In this document: positions 35,695-43,733 of the stretch, piece by piece
Layout: each line of letters begins with the position of its first letter
Numbering within the stretch: position 1 is the stretch's first letter
Source: Mycobacterium shigaense
GTDB taxonomy: Bacteria; Actinomycetota; Actinomycetes; Mycobacteriales; Mycobacteriaceae
Direction: 5' to 3'
Length of the DNA stretch: 64,000 bases
Assembly (NCBI RefSeq): GCF_002356315.1
Contig: NZ_AP018164.1
Location: 5,146,001 to 5,210,000 of the forward strand
Program-made: the position numbers and the translations under genes
Notes under the pieces: model-generated
The model's database searches: none
What the model was told of the DNA's origin: nothing
Seen by the model: the letters and a program-made list of their open reading frames with translations, nothing else

Positions 35695-37470
35695 ATGAGT
35701 GTCGAACCCAAAGGGCGGGCACTGAGCGAGGCGGTGCTCGACCAGCTCAGCACCGCGGAGTCGCGCGCGTACAAGATGTGGCTGCCGCCGCTGACCGACC
35801 CCACGCCGGTCGATGAACTCGTCTCGCGCGCGGAGCTGCGGCCGCTGTACTTCCCGCTGGGGATCATGGACGAACCGCGCCGACACCTGCAAGAGCCCTG
35901 GGGCGTCGACGTTTCCGGTGGCGGCGGCAACATCGGCATCGGCGGCGCGCCGCAAACCGGGAAGTCGACACTGCTGCAGACCCTGATCTTGTCCGCCGCG
36001 GCCACTCACACACCGCGCCAGCTCCAGTTCTACTGCATCGACCTCGGCGGTGGCGGGCTGATGTATCTGGACAGCCTGCCGCATGTCGGCGGTGTGGCCA
36101 CGCGGTCGGAACCTGACCGGGTGATGCGAGTGATCGCCGAGATGCAAGCCGTTCTGCGGCAACGGGAAGCCACCTTCAAAGAGCACCGGGTGGGTTCCAT
36201 TGCGTCCTACCGCCAGCTGCGCAGCGACCCCGATCAGCCGGTCGCCTCGGATCCGTTCGGCGACGTGTTCCTGGTCATCGACGGGTGGCCGGCATTCGTC
36301 GGCGAATTCCCCGAGCTGGAGACCCACGTCCAGAACCTCGCCGCCCAGGGCCTGTCATTCGGTGTCCACACCATCATCACCACGCCGCGCTGGACAGAAC
36401 TGAAGTCGCGGGTGCGGGACTACCTCGGCACCAAGATCGAATTCCGGCTCGGGGATGTCAACGACACCCAGATCGACCGCGCCACGCGTGACATCCCGGC
36501 GAACCGACCCGGCCGCGCGATGTCGATCGAAAAGCACCACCTGATGATGGGCGTGCCCCGGCTCGACGGGGTGCACAGCGCCGAGGGCTTGGTCGAGGCG
36601 ATGACGACGGCAGTGAACCACATCGCGTCGCTGACCAACGAAAAGGCGCCGCGCGTCCGGGTGTTGCCGGAACGCATCCATCTCTACGAACTCGACCCGC
36701 ACCCGCCCGGCCCGGATTCCGATTACCGGACTCGTTGGACGATACCGATCGGTTTGCGCGAGGCCGACCTGTCGGTGGCCTACGCGAACATGTACACGAC
36801 ACCGCACCTGCTGATCTTTGGCGCTGCCAAATCCGGCAAAACGACCATCGCCCATGCCATCTCGCGTGCCATCTGCGCCCGCAACAGCCCCGACCAGGTG
36901 CGCTTCATGCTGGCCGACTACCGCTCCGGCCTGCTCGATGCCGTGCCGGATAGCCACTTGCTCGCTGCCGGTGCCATCAACCGCAATGCGCCCTCGCTGG
37001 ACGAGTCCATCAAGGCGCTGGCGACCAATCTGCAAAAGCGATTGCCGCCCGCCGACCTGACCACCGCGCAATTGCGCTCTCGGTCATGGTGGAAAGGGTT
37101 CGATGTCGTGCTTTTGGTCGACGACTGGCACATGATCGTCGGCGCGGCCGCGGGGATGCCTCCGATGGGGCCTTTGGCACCATTGTTACCGGCCGCTCCG
37201 GACATCGGATTGCACATCATTGTCACCTGCCAAATGAGCCAAGCGTATAAGGCGACGATGGATAAGTTCGTCGGTGCCGCCTACGGGGCGGGATCTCCCA
37301 CGCTGTTTCTGTCCGGCGACAAGCAGGACTTCCCGTCACGTGATCTCCAGGTCAAGAAGCGACCAGCTGGCCAGGGATTTTTGGTTAGCCCGGACGGCAA
37401 GGAGGTCGTGCAGGCCGTCTACATCGATCCCCCGGAAGAAGTGCATCCGGCACCCCCCGGGGGCGGTTAG
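35695..37470 (+). CDS. eccCb1: EccCb1, FtsK/SpoIIIE-type ATPase of ESX-1
   Basis: A 591-residue soluble protein, the same length as in M. tuberculosis. It carries ATPase domains 2 and 3 of the split EccC: Walker A GAPQTGKST (about residue 84) with VFLVIDGW, and GAAKSGKTT (about residue 377) with VVLLVDDW. Domain 3 binds the C-terminal signal of EsxB. GTG/ATG context: GAGGGGCG precedes the ATG. The C-terminus ends Pro/Gly-rich (HPAPPGGG). Confidence 0.98.
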   Translation: MSVEPKGRALSEAVLDQLSTAESRAYKMWLPPLTDPTPVDELVSRAELRPLYFPLGIMDEPRRHLQEPWGVDVSGGGGNIGIGGAPQTGKSTLLQTLILSAAATHTPRQLQFYCIDLGGGGLMYLDSLPHVGGVATRSEPDRVMRVIAEMQAVLRQREATFKEHRVGSIASYRQLRSDPDQPVASDPFGDVFLVIDGWPAFVGEFPELETHVQNLAAQGLSFGVHTIITTPRWTELKSRVRDYLGTKIEFRLGDVNDTQIDRATRDIPANRPGRAMSIEKHHLMMGVPRLDGVHSAEGLVEAMTTAVNHIASLTNEKAPRVRVLPERIHLYELDPHPPGPDSDYRTRWTIPIGLREADLSVAYANMYTTPHLLIFGAAKSGKTTIAHAISRAICARNSPDQVRFMLADYRSGLLDAVPDSHLLAAGAINRNAPSLDESIKALATNLQKRLPPADLTTAQLRSRSWWKGFDVVLLVDDWHMIVGAAAGMPPMGPLAPLLPAAPDIGLHIIVTCQMSQAYKATMDKFVGAAYGAGSPTLFLSGDKQDFPSRDLQVKKRPAGQGFLVSPDGKEVVQAVYIDPPEEVHPAPPGGG

Positions 37471-37728
37471 GATTATCTCGACGCCATTACAAGAACCGGA
37501 ACTGAATCGCGATACACCGGGCCGGAGACTGCGTTGTGCGATTAGGCTTCCGGCCACAAAAGAAATGGCTCATGTTCACTCAGAATTTGATATTAATTCA
37601 CAAATACTTTGAAAAGGACGGCGGAAAGTGCAACGTAACTCGTGCCGTCTATGCGATCGAAACTTTGGCGTAACAGCGAACCGCAAAAACCGACCACGCC
37701 CGACCACGCAACCAGGGGAGACCGAGCC
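37471..37728 (+). other. eccCb1-PPE68 gap lacking pe35
   Basis: In H37Rv pe35 (99 codons) lies between eccCb1 and PPE68. Here only 258 bases separate the genes, and no frame encodes a PE-like start. The middle is A/T rich (about 37565-37610, including GATATTAATTCACAAATAC) and probably serves as a promoter for PPE68-esxBA. An AGGGGAG site lies just before the PPE68 ATG. Confidence 0.8.
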
Positions 37729-38946
37729 ATGCTGTGGCACGCCATGCCACCGGAGCTGAACACCGCACGGCTGATGGCCGGGGCGGGGCCGGCGCCGATG
37801 CTCCAGGCTGCCGCGGGTTGGACCGCGCTGGGTGCCGCGCTCGACGCGCAGGCCGCCGAGTTGGCCGCAAGCCTGGCGTCCCTCAAGGCGGTGTGGACCG
37901 GAGCGGGCAGCGATCGTGCGATCGCCGCGGCCACACCGATGATCACCTGGTTGCAGACGGCGGCGCAGCTGGCGCGGAAGCGTGCCATGCAGGCCGAGGC
38001 GCAGGCGGCCGCGTACACCAAGGCATTGGCTATGACACCGTCCCTTCCGGAGATCGCGGTCAACCACATCACGCACACGGTTCTGACGGCCACCAACTTT
38101 TTCGGAATCAACACGATGCCAATCGGTTTCAACGAAGCGGATTACTTCGTCCGGATGTGGAACCAGGCTGGCGGCGCGATGGACATCTACGCGGCCGAGA
38201 CCATGGTCAACACGGTCTTCGAGCCGCTTCCGGCGATGAAACCCATCGTTGTGCCTGGGGTCGGCGAGGCGGTGGCGGCCCAAGCTCTGGGCACGTTCTC
38301 GGCATCCGAAGCCTCGACGGCGGCGTTGCGCACGCTGGCAGCGGCCGACGGCGCGGAAGATGTCCCGGTCTCGATTCCCAATGCCGTTAGCGGGGAACAA
38401 CTTTCGCAGGTAGTGCAGGGCCTTGGCCAGTTGGGCGGACCGATGCAGCAATTGACGCAGCCGTTTCAGCAGATGATGTCGTCGTTGTCGAGTCAGGTCG
38501 GAAGCCTCGGCGGCCCGGCCGGCATGGGCGACAATCTGTTGGGCGGCGGCAAGCTGCCCGACATCGCCGGCAAGGACCACCCGCAGGTGGGCTTGCTCGG
38601 CGCGCCGCCGCTGTCCAGCCACCCACTGGCAGGCGGATCGGGCCCCCGCGTGGGAATGGGCCTGATGCACTCGGAGGCGCTGCCCGGGCAGGGCGGAACT
38701 TCGGCGCGCACTTCGATGATGAGTGCGTTGCTCGACAAGCCCGCCCAGCCGGCCACGTCCGGCGGTGCGGCGGCCGGAGCCGCCTCGGCGGGGACGGGCG
38801 GCGCTGCCCCGATGAGCGCGCTGGGTCAGGGCTCACAATCCGGCGCCGCGGCGAAACCCGGACTGACGGCCCCCACAGCACTGGCCGAACCACACGACGA
38901 CGAGGTCGTCCACGACGACCTGCTCGACGAGGGCGAGGACTGGTGA
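37729..38946 (+). CDS. PPE68: PPE68, ESX-1 PPE protein
   Basis: A 405-residue PPE protein (368 in M. tuberculosis). The N-terminus is identical to PPE68 for 20 residues from MLWHAMPPELNTARLMAGAG, and the PPE WxG is present in VWTGAGSDRA. FFGINTMPIGFNEADYFVRMWNQA is also conserved. The C-terminus is Gly/Ala-rich with SSHPLAGGSGP and an acidic end (HDDDEV... GEDW in M. tuberculosis style, here ending DEGEDW). It normally pairs with PE35, which is missing here. The ATG at 37729 was chosen by homology; the frame is open further upstream. Confidence 0.96.
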   Translation: MLWHAMPPELNTARLMAGAGPAPMLQAAAGWTALGAALDAQAAELAASLASLKAVWTGAGSDRAIAAATPMITWLQTAAQLARKRAMQAEAQAAAYTKALAMTPSLPEIAVNHITHTVLTATNFFGINTMPIGFNEADYFVRMWNQAGGAMDIYAAETMVNTVFEPLPAMKPIVVPGVGEAVAAQALGTFSASEASTAALRTLAAADGAEDVPVSIPNAVSGEQLSQVVQGLGQLGGPMQQLTQPFQQMMSSLSSQVGSLGGPAGMGDNLLGGGKLPDIAGKDHPQVGLLGAPPLSSHPLAGGSGPRVGMGLMHSEALPGQGGTSARTSMMSALLDKPAQPATSGGAAAGAASAGTGGAAPMSALGQGSQSGAAAKPGLTAPTALAEPHDDEVVHDDLLDEGEDW

Positions 38947-39033
38947 TCGCGAACAACCACAGGCTTCCCGGCCGGCCGGGCCGGAAGACTTGCCATCAAA
39001 TGGTGAGGCCAGTGCACACAGAAAGTAGTCAAC

Positions 39034-39336
39034 ATGGCAGAGATGAGAACTGATGCCGCGACCCTGAGCGCGGAGGCCGCCAACTTCGACCGGATCTCCG
39101 GCGAGCTTCAGCGGGTCATCAGCGGGGTGGAGCAGACCGGTGGTGAATTGGCCAGCCACATGGTGGGCCAGGCCGGAACGGCGACGCAGCAAGCGTTGCA
39201 GCGCTTTCACGAGGCCGGCACGGCACAGATCAAGGCGCTCGGCGACATTTCGCACAGCGTCAGCCAGGCCGGAATCCACTACCAGCGTGCCGACGAAGAG
39301 CAGGCCAGCTCGCTGTCGTCACAGATGAACTTCTGA
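39034..39336 (+). CDS. esxB: EsxB (CFP-10) with altered WXG motif
   Basis: A 100-residue WXG100 protein that dimerises with EsxA and carries the C-terminal export signal. It is collinear with CFP-10: MAEMRTDAATLSAEAANFDR at the start and YQRADEEQASSLSSQMNF at the end, with YxxxD at Tyr83-Asp87. The turn that should read WxG reads MVG (Met43-Val44-Gly45), so the signature Trp43 is lost. The rest of the heptad pattern is intact. It heads the esxB-esxA pair, 41 bases apart. Confidence 0.96.
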   Translation: MAEMRTDAATLSAEAANFDRISGELQRVISGVEQTGGELASHMVGQAGTATQQALQRFHEAGTAQIKALGDISHSVSQAGIHYQRADEEQASSLSSQMNF

Positions 39337-39376
39337 TCCGAACACCCTTAACTTCCACAAAGAGCGGAGAAAAACT

Positions 39377-39667
39377 ATGTCGGAACATCAGTCATGGAAC
39401 TTCGGCGGCATCGAAGCCGGCGCGGGCTCGATCGCGGGCGCGGTGCAGACCGTCCACGGTCTGCTCGACGAGGGCAAGCAGTCGCTCGGCAAGCTCGCCG
39501 AGGCATGGGGCGGTAGCGGCTCCGAGGCTTACCAGGCCGTCCAGCACAACTGGGACAACACGTCGAAGGAACTCAACGACTCGTTGCAGTCTCTGTCGCA
39601 GCGGATCAGCGAGGCCGGTCAGACGATGGCCCAGACGGAGTCTGGCGTCACCGGGATGTTCACCTAG
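39377..39667 (+). CDS. esxA: EsxA (ESAT-6)
   Basis: A 96-residue WXG100 protein, the main ESX-1 effector. It is nearly collinear with ESAT-6: WNFGGIEAGAGSI, then SLLDEGKQSL-like LLDEGKQSLGKLAEAWGGSG with the WGG turn at Trp44-Gly46, and the flexible C-terminal ISEAGQTMAQTESGVTGMF. GAGCGGAG precedes the ATG. One residue is inserted near the N-terminus compared with the 95-residue M. tuberculosis form. Confidence 0.98.
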   Translation: MSEHQSWNFGGIEAGAGSIAGAVQTVHGLLDEGKQSLGKLAEAWGGSGSEAYQAVQHNWDNTSKELNDSLQSLSQRISEAGQTMAQTESGVTGMFT

Positions 39668-39688
39668 ATCGGCGTACGAGGTCGAAAC

Positions 39689-39737
39689 ACGGGGATCAGG
39701 CGAGTTCAACCTGATGGGAGAACTCGCCTCTTCCCGT
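39689..39737 (+). terminator. Hairpin between esxA and espI
   Basis: AGGCGAGTTC (39698-39707) and GAACTCGCCT (39720-39729) form a perfect 10-bp stem with a 12-base loop. Flanking ACGGGGA and TTCCCGT (39689-39695, 39731-39737) extend it past a small internal mismatch. It ends in ATTTCG without a long T-tract. It may stop or attenuate transcription after esxA, or protect the esxBA message. Confidence 0.65.
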
Positions 39738-39771
39738 ATTTCGCCATCGGGATGATTTTTGAGAGGTTGTC

Positions 39772-41346
39772 ATGGCGGCCGACTACGACCGGCTGTTCCG
39801 GCCGCCCGCGGGGGGGCCAAGCGATGACGCGGCCGCCGAATTGAGCTTCGATATCGATTCCGGCTTCGATCTCGCAGCGCCAGCCGCGCCGCCGATGTCG
39901 ACAACCCCACCTCAACCCAATGGTCCTGCGCCACCGCCGATGCCGGTCGACTGGGAACACCCCGCGCCACAACCACCCGAAACCCCGCGCCCCCCGATGC
40001 CGGTCGACTACGGCCAGCTCTTTGTGGCCCCTGAAGCGAACGAAATCCCCGATGAGACCGTGGAATCGGGCTTTGACGTCAATTCGGGCCTCGACGCGGG
40101 CACCCAGTCCATGCCAGCGCGCCGCCCAGCCAAGTCCAATGGCCACGCGGCGCCCCCGCCCCCGCCGGTCAATCCGCATCACCGGCCAGCACCCCGACCC
40201 AAGATCCCGCACCCCGCTGCGCGACTCAGACCCCCGATCGACCCCGCGGCCGCCGACCAGCGTCCGCGACGGGCACGTCAGGGTCCCCCGCCGCCGAGCC
40301 GTCCGCGCCCGCCTGCGGACGTCGCACGCCCGCCATCGCCCGCGGCGCCCACCAGACCCGTTGCAGCGAAACATGGTTCGCCGGCAAGGGCGGTCACCGA
40401 TGACCAACGTGCGCCGGGTGCGGTTTCTCATATTGCCGTCGAGCCCCGCAAAAAATCGCCACCAAGAATGGTCTCTCGGCGGGGTTGGCGACGCTGGGTC
40501 CATCGGCTGACGCGAATCAATTTCGGGCTGTCCCGCGACGAGAAATACGACCAGGATCTACGTGCCCGGATTCGGCGCAATCCCCGCGGTGCGTATCAGA
40601 TCGCGATCCTCGGTCTCAAGGGTGGCGTCGGCAAGACGACTGTGACGGTCGCGCTGGGTTCGGTCTTCGCACAGGTGCGGCGCGATCGGGTCCTGGCTTT
40701 CGATGCCGATGCAAGTTGTGGCAACCTCGCCGATCGGGCCGGGCGCCAGTCCACCGCCACCATCGCGGACCTGCTGGCCGACAAGGATTTAACACACTAC
40801 AACGATGTCCGCACGCACACCAGCGCGAACGCCGTCAATCTGGAGGTGTTGCCGGCGCAGGACTACGCGACGGCCCGAAGGGCCTTCAGCGAGGCCGATT
40901 GGCACCGGGCGGCCGATGCCGTGTCGAGGTTCTACAACCTGGTGCTGGCCGATTGCGGCGCCGGCTTGTTCGACCCGGTGACCCGCGGAGTGCTCGCCAC
41001 GACCTCGGCCGTGGTGATCGTGACCAACGCATCGATCGACGGCGCCCGGCAGGCCGCGGTCGCGATCGACTGGTTGCGCAACCACGGCCACCACGAGCTG
41101 CTCGCCCGCGCATGCGTGGTCATCAACCACGTCTCCCCGGGGGACACCAACATCGCCGTCGCCGAGTTGGTTGGGCAATTCGAGCAGTATGTGCCACCGG
41201 GCCGGGTCATCGTGTTGCCCTGGGACAAGCACATCGCGACAGGAATGGAGATTCAGTTGGCCCTTTTGGATTCCGCGTACAAGCGTAGGATTTTCGAGCT
41301 AGCTGCAGGATTGTCGGACGATTTCGACAGGAGTGAACGCCGTTGA
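39772..41346 (+). CDS. espI: EspI, MinD/ParA-like ATPase of ESX-1
   Basis: A 524-residue protein (666 in M. tuberculosis; the difference is in the Pro-rich N-terminal part). The first 230 residues are Pro/Ala-rich with two copies of a DY-x2-LF ... SGFD word (about residues 4-31 and 79-104). Then come WRRWVHRLTRINFGLSRDEKY and the ATPase with deviant Walker A LKGGVGKTT (about residue 283), VLAFDADA and VLADCGAG. EspI turns down ESX-1 activity when ATP is low in M. tuberculosis. Its stop overlaps the eccD1 start. Confidence 0.95.
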   Translation: MAADYDRLFRPPAGGPSDDAAAELSFDIDSGFDLAAPAAPPMSTTPPQPNGPAPPPMPVDWEHPAPQPPETPRPPMPVDYGQLFVAPEANEIPDETVESGFDVNSGLDAGTQSMPARRPAKSNGHAAPPPPPVNPHHRPAPRPKIPHPAARLRPPIDPAAADQRPRRARQGPPPPSRPRPPADVARPPSPAAPTRPVAAKHGSPARAVTDDQRAPGAVSHIAVEPRKKSPPRMVSRRGWRRWVHRLTRINFGLSRDEKYDQDLRARIRRNPRGAYQIAILGLKGGVGKTTVTVALGSVFAQVRRDRVLAFDADASCGNLADRAGRQSTATIADLLADKDLTHYNDVRTHTSANAVNLEVLPAQDYATARRAFSEADWHRAADAVSRFYNLVLADCGAGLFDPVTRGVLATTSAVVIVTNASIDGARQAAVAIDWLRNHGHHELLARACVVINHVSPGDTNIAVAELVGQFEQYVPPGRVIVLPWDKHIATGMEIQLALLDSAYKRRIFELAAGLSDDFDRSERR

Positions 41347-42893
41347 GCGCACCCACCGCTACTGATGCCGCCGCCGGTGCGGGGGCCGCCGCACCCGCAA
41401 GCCCCGCAAAGCCGGCGAGCACCCGGGTGACGATCCTCACCGGCCGGCGAATGACCGATGTCGTGCTGCCCTCCGCCGCGGCCATAGAGACCTACATCGA
41501 CGACACCGTCGCGGTGTTGGCCGACCTGATCGGGGAAACGACGGCGGATGTCCTGGCCGGCTTCGACTTCGCCGCGCAGGGCGCCTGGACGTTCGCACGC
41601 CCGGGGGCTCCACCGCTGCCGGCCGACCAGTCGCTCGACGACGCGGTCGTCGTCGACGGGTCGCTGCTGACGTTGGTGCCGGTGAGTCGCACCGAGCGGT
41701 ACCGACCGCTCGTCGAGGACGTCATCGACGCGATCGCGGTGCTCGACGAATCACCGGAATTCGACCGGGCTGCCCTGAACCGCTTTGTCGGGGTGGCCAT
41801 TCCGGCGATGACCCTGGCCATCACCGTGATCGCGGCGTTCACCTGGGCGAGCACCGGGCGGTACATCTGGTGGCCGCTGGCGCTGGGGATAGCGGGAGCC
41901 CTCTTTCTGGTGGGCAGCTGGGCCGCCGACAGGTTCTACCGAAACGCGAGCTTTGGGGAAAGCCTGCTGGCGAGCGCGTTTCCGCTGATCGTAGTTGCGG
42001 TGGGGTTGGCCATCCCGCGGCCGCGCGGCGTGGCCTCGCTAGGGCCTCCCCAGTACGCCGGTGCCGCCGCAGCGGTCCTGTTTCTGACGCTGTTGACCCG
42101 GGGCGGGCCTCGTCGACGTGTCGAGATCGCCGCGTTCACCGCAGTGGCCGGGACTGCGGTCACCGCGGCCGCCGTGGCATGGGGATACGGCTGGCAGCAC
42201 TGGATACCGGCCGGCGCAATCGTATTCGGGTTGTTCACCGTAACGAATGCGGCCAAGCTGACCGTCGTCGTTGCACGGATCGCGCTGCCGCCGATCCCCG
42301 CTCCCGGCGAAACGGTGGACCACGACGAACTGCTCGACGCGGTCGAGGCCGATGATGCCGGAGCAGACAAGGAGACGCGGACCTGGCAGGCCATCATGGC
42401 GTCGGTGCCGGCGTCCGCCCTGCGGCTCACCGAACGCAGTCATCTGGCCAAACAGCTGCTGATCGGGTTCGTCACCGCGGGCACCCTGTTTCTTGCGGTC
42501 GGCGTGCTCGCCGTGCTGGTGCGCGGACACTTCTTCGTGCATACCCTGGTGGTCGCCGGGCTGGCCACGCTGATGTGCTCCTTCCGGGCGCGCCTCTACG
42601 CGGAGCCCTGGTGTGCCTGGTCCCTGCTGGCGGCCGCCGTGGCCATTCCGGTCGGCGTGACGGCACGATTGTGCATCTGGTATCCCCACAGCGCGTGGCT
42701 GTTTCTGACGATCTTGTGCGTGGCGAGCCTGGTGACGCTGGCCGTGGTCGGTGCGGCGCGCGGGGTTCGCCGGATCACGCCAGTGATGAAACGGACTCTC
42801 GAATTGTTCGACGGCGCGGTTATCGCGGCCATCTTGCCCCTGCTGCTGTGGATAACCGGCATCTATGACACCGTCCGCAACATCCAGTTCTGA
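41343..42893 (+). CDS. eccD1: EccD1, ESX-1 membrane channel component
   Basis: A 516-residue protein with an N-terminal ubiquitin-like domain (RVTILTGRRMTDVVLPSAAAIETYIDD) followed by eleven predicted transmembrane helices. The C-terminus ITGIYDTVRNIQF matches M. tuberculosis EccD1. The start is a TTG overlapping the espI TGA, so translation is coupled. EccD dimers form the membrane vestibule of the secretion complex. Confidence 0.97.
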   Translation: MSAPTATDAAAGAGAAAPASPAKPASTRVTILTGRRMTDVVLPSAAAIETYIDDTVAVLADLIGETTADVLAGFDFAAQGAWTFARPGAPPLPADQSLDDAVVVDGSLLTLVPVSRTERYRPLVEDVIDAIAVLDESPEFDRAALNRFVGVAIPAMTLAITVIAAFTWASTGRYIWWPLALGIAGALFLVGSWAADRFYRNASFGESLLASAFPLIVVAVGLAIPRPRGVASLGPPQYAGAAAAVLFLTLLTRGGPRRRVEIAAFTAVAGTAVTAAAVAWGYGWQHWIPAGAIVFGLFTVTNAAKLTVVVARIALPPIPAPGETVDHDELLDAVEADDAGADKETRTWQAIMASVPASALRLTERSHLAKQLLIGFVTAGTLFLAVGVLAVLVRGHFFVHTLVVAGLATLMCSFRARLYAEPWCAWSLLAAAVAIPVGVTARLCIWYPHSAWLFLTILCVASLVTLAVVGAARGVRRITPVMKRTLELFDGAVIAAILPLLLWITGIYDTVRNIQF

Positions 42894-42988
42894 GTCAGCT
42901 GAGGCGGCGAGATCTATTGCTGCACTTGGTATGCGGCTGTGCGACGTAAAATCTCTCACATGGGATGTCCACGTGGAAGGACCGGACA

Positions 42989-43732
42989 ATGAGTGAACCA
43001 CTGGTGGTTGATCCCGCCCGGCTGAAGACCTCGGGAATCACGTTGCGCGACCAGGTGTTGCCCGCGGCGCCCCCGCCGATCTCGACGACCGGATCGGATT
43101 CCGTATCCGCCGCGATCAACGTGACGATGCCGATCATCGAATCACCGGTGACCGCTGGGTTGTCGGATGTGCAAGCCGCCTTTGAGAATACGGGATCGAA
43201 GATCGTCGCCGCCGCCGACAAGTACGCCGAGACCGATCAGCTTCTTGGCGCGCACGTAGCTACAGTCCAGTTCCTGGGGGCCGGCGATTCCACGCACGCG
43301 CCGACCGAACAGCCGGCACGTGCGGCGACCGCCCGGACGCCGGCCACCCCGGACGACGCAAAGGGCGACAAGAAAGACGACAACAAGGACGCCGGCCAAA
43401 AACCGGCCCCGGCGCCGAACCCGATCGATTTCAGCCAGGTGTCCGCGATGATGCAGGGGATGCAACCGATCTCGCAGGGAATGCAGGGCGTGATGTCGAG
43501 CGTGCAACAGGCCGGGAGCGCGGCGAATGCCGGCGCATCGCCGCCGAAGCTGGCGGACGAAACGAAAAGGGACGGCAGCACCAAACCCGACGAAAAGCCC
43601 TCTGGCGAAGCGCAATTGGTCGACGCAACGACGGCCGATGGCGCGGCGTCCGGCGGGCAGGGGGCGGGTAGCGCCCCGGTGCAGCCGACCACCGGCGACC
43701 GGCCGACGGCCGCGCCCGCGGAAACCGCGTAG
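42989..43732 (+). CDS. espJ: EspJ, ESX-1 secretion-associated protein
   Basis: A 247-residue protein at the espJ position. The first 90 residues match EspJ best: MSEPLVVDPARLKTSG, TGSDSVSAAINVTMP, and DKYAETDQLLG. The rest is Ala/Pro/Thr-rich with charged KGDKKDDNKDAGQK stretch and has low similarity. EspJ is a secreted substrate in M. tuberculosis. GGAAGGA precedes the ATG; a GTG eight codons upstream is less likely. It ends one base from the convergent espK. Confidence 0.85.
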   Translation: MSEPLVVDPARLKTSGITLRDQVLPAAPPPISTTGSDSVSAAINVTMPIIESPVTAGLSDVQAAFENTGSKIVAAADKYAETDQLLGAHVATVQFLGAGDSTHAPTEQPARAATARTPATPDDAKGDKKDDNKDAGQKPAPAPNPIDFSQVSAMMQGMQPISQGMQGVMSSVQQAGSAANAGASPPKLADETKRDGSTKPDEKPSGEAQLVDATTADGAASGGQGAGSAPVQPTTGDRPTAAPAETA

Positions 43733-43733
43733 C

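Noticed and set aside
42965..42988. An upstream GTG start for espJ
   Set aside because: The ATG at 42989 matches the EspJ N-terminus and has a well-placed GGAAGGA site.
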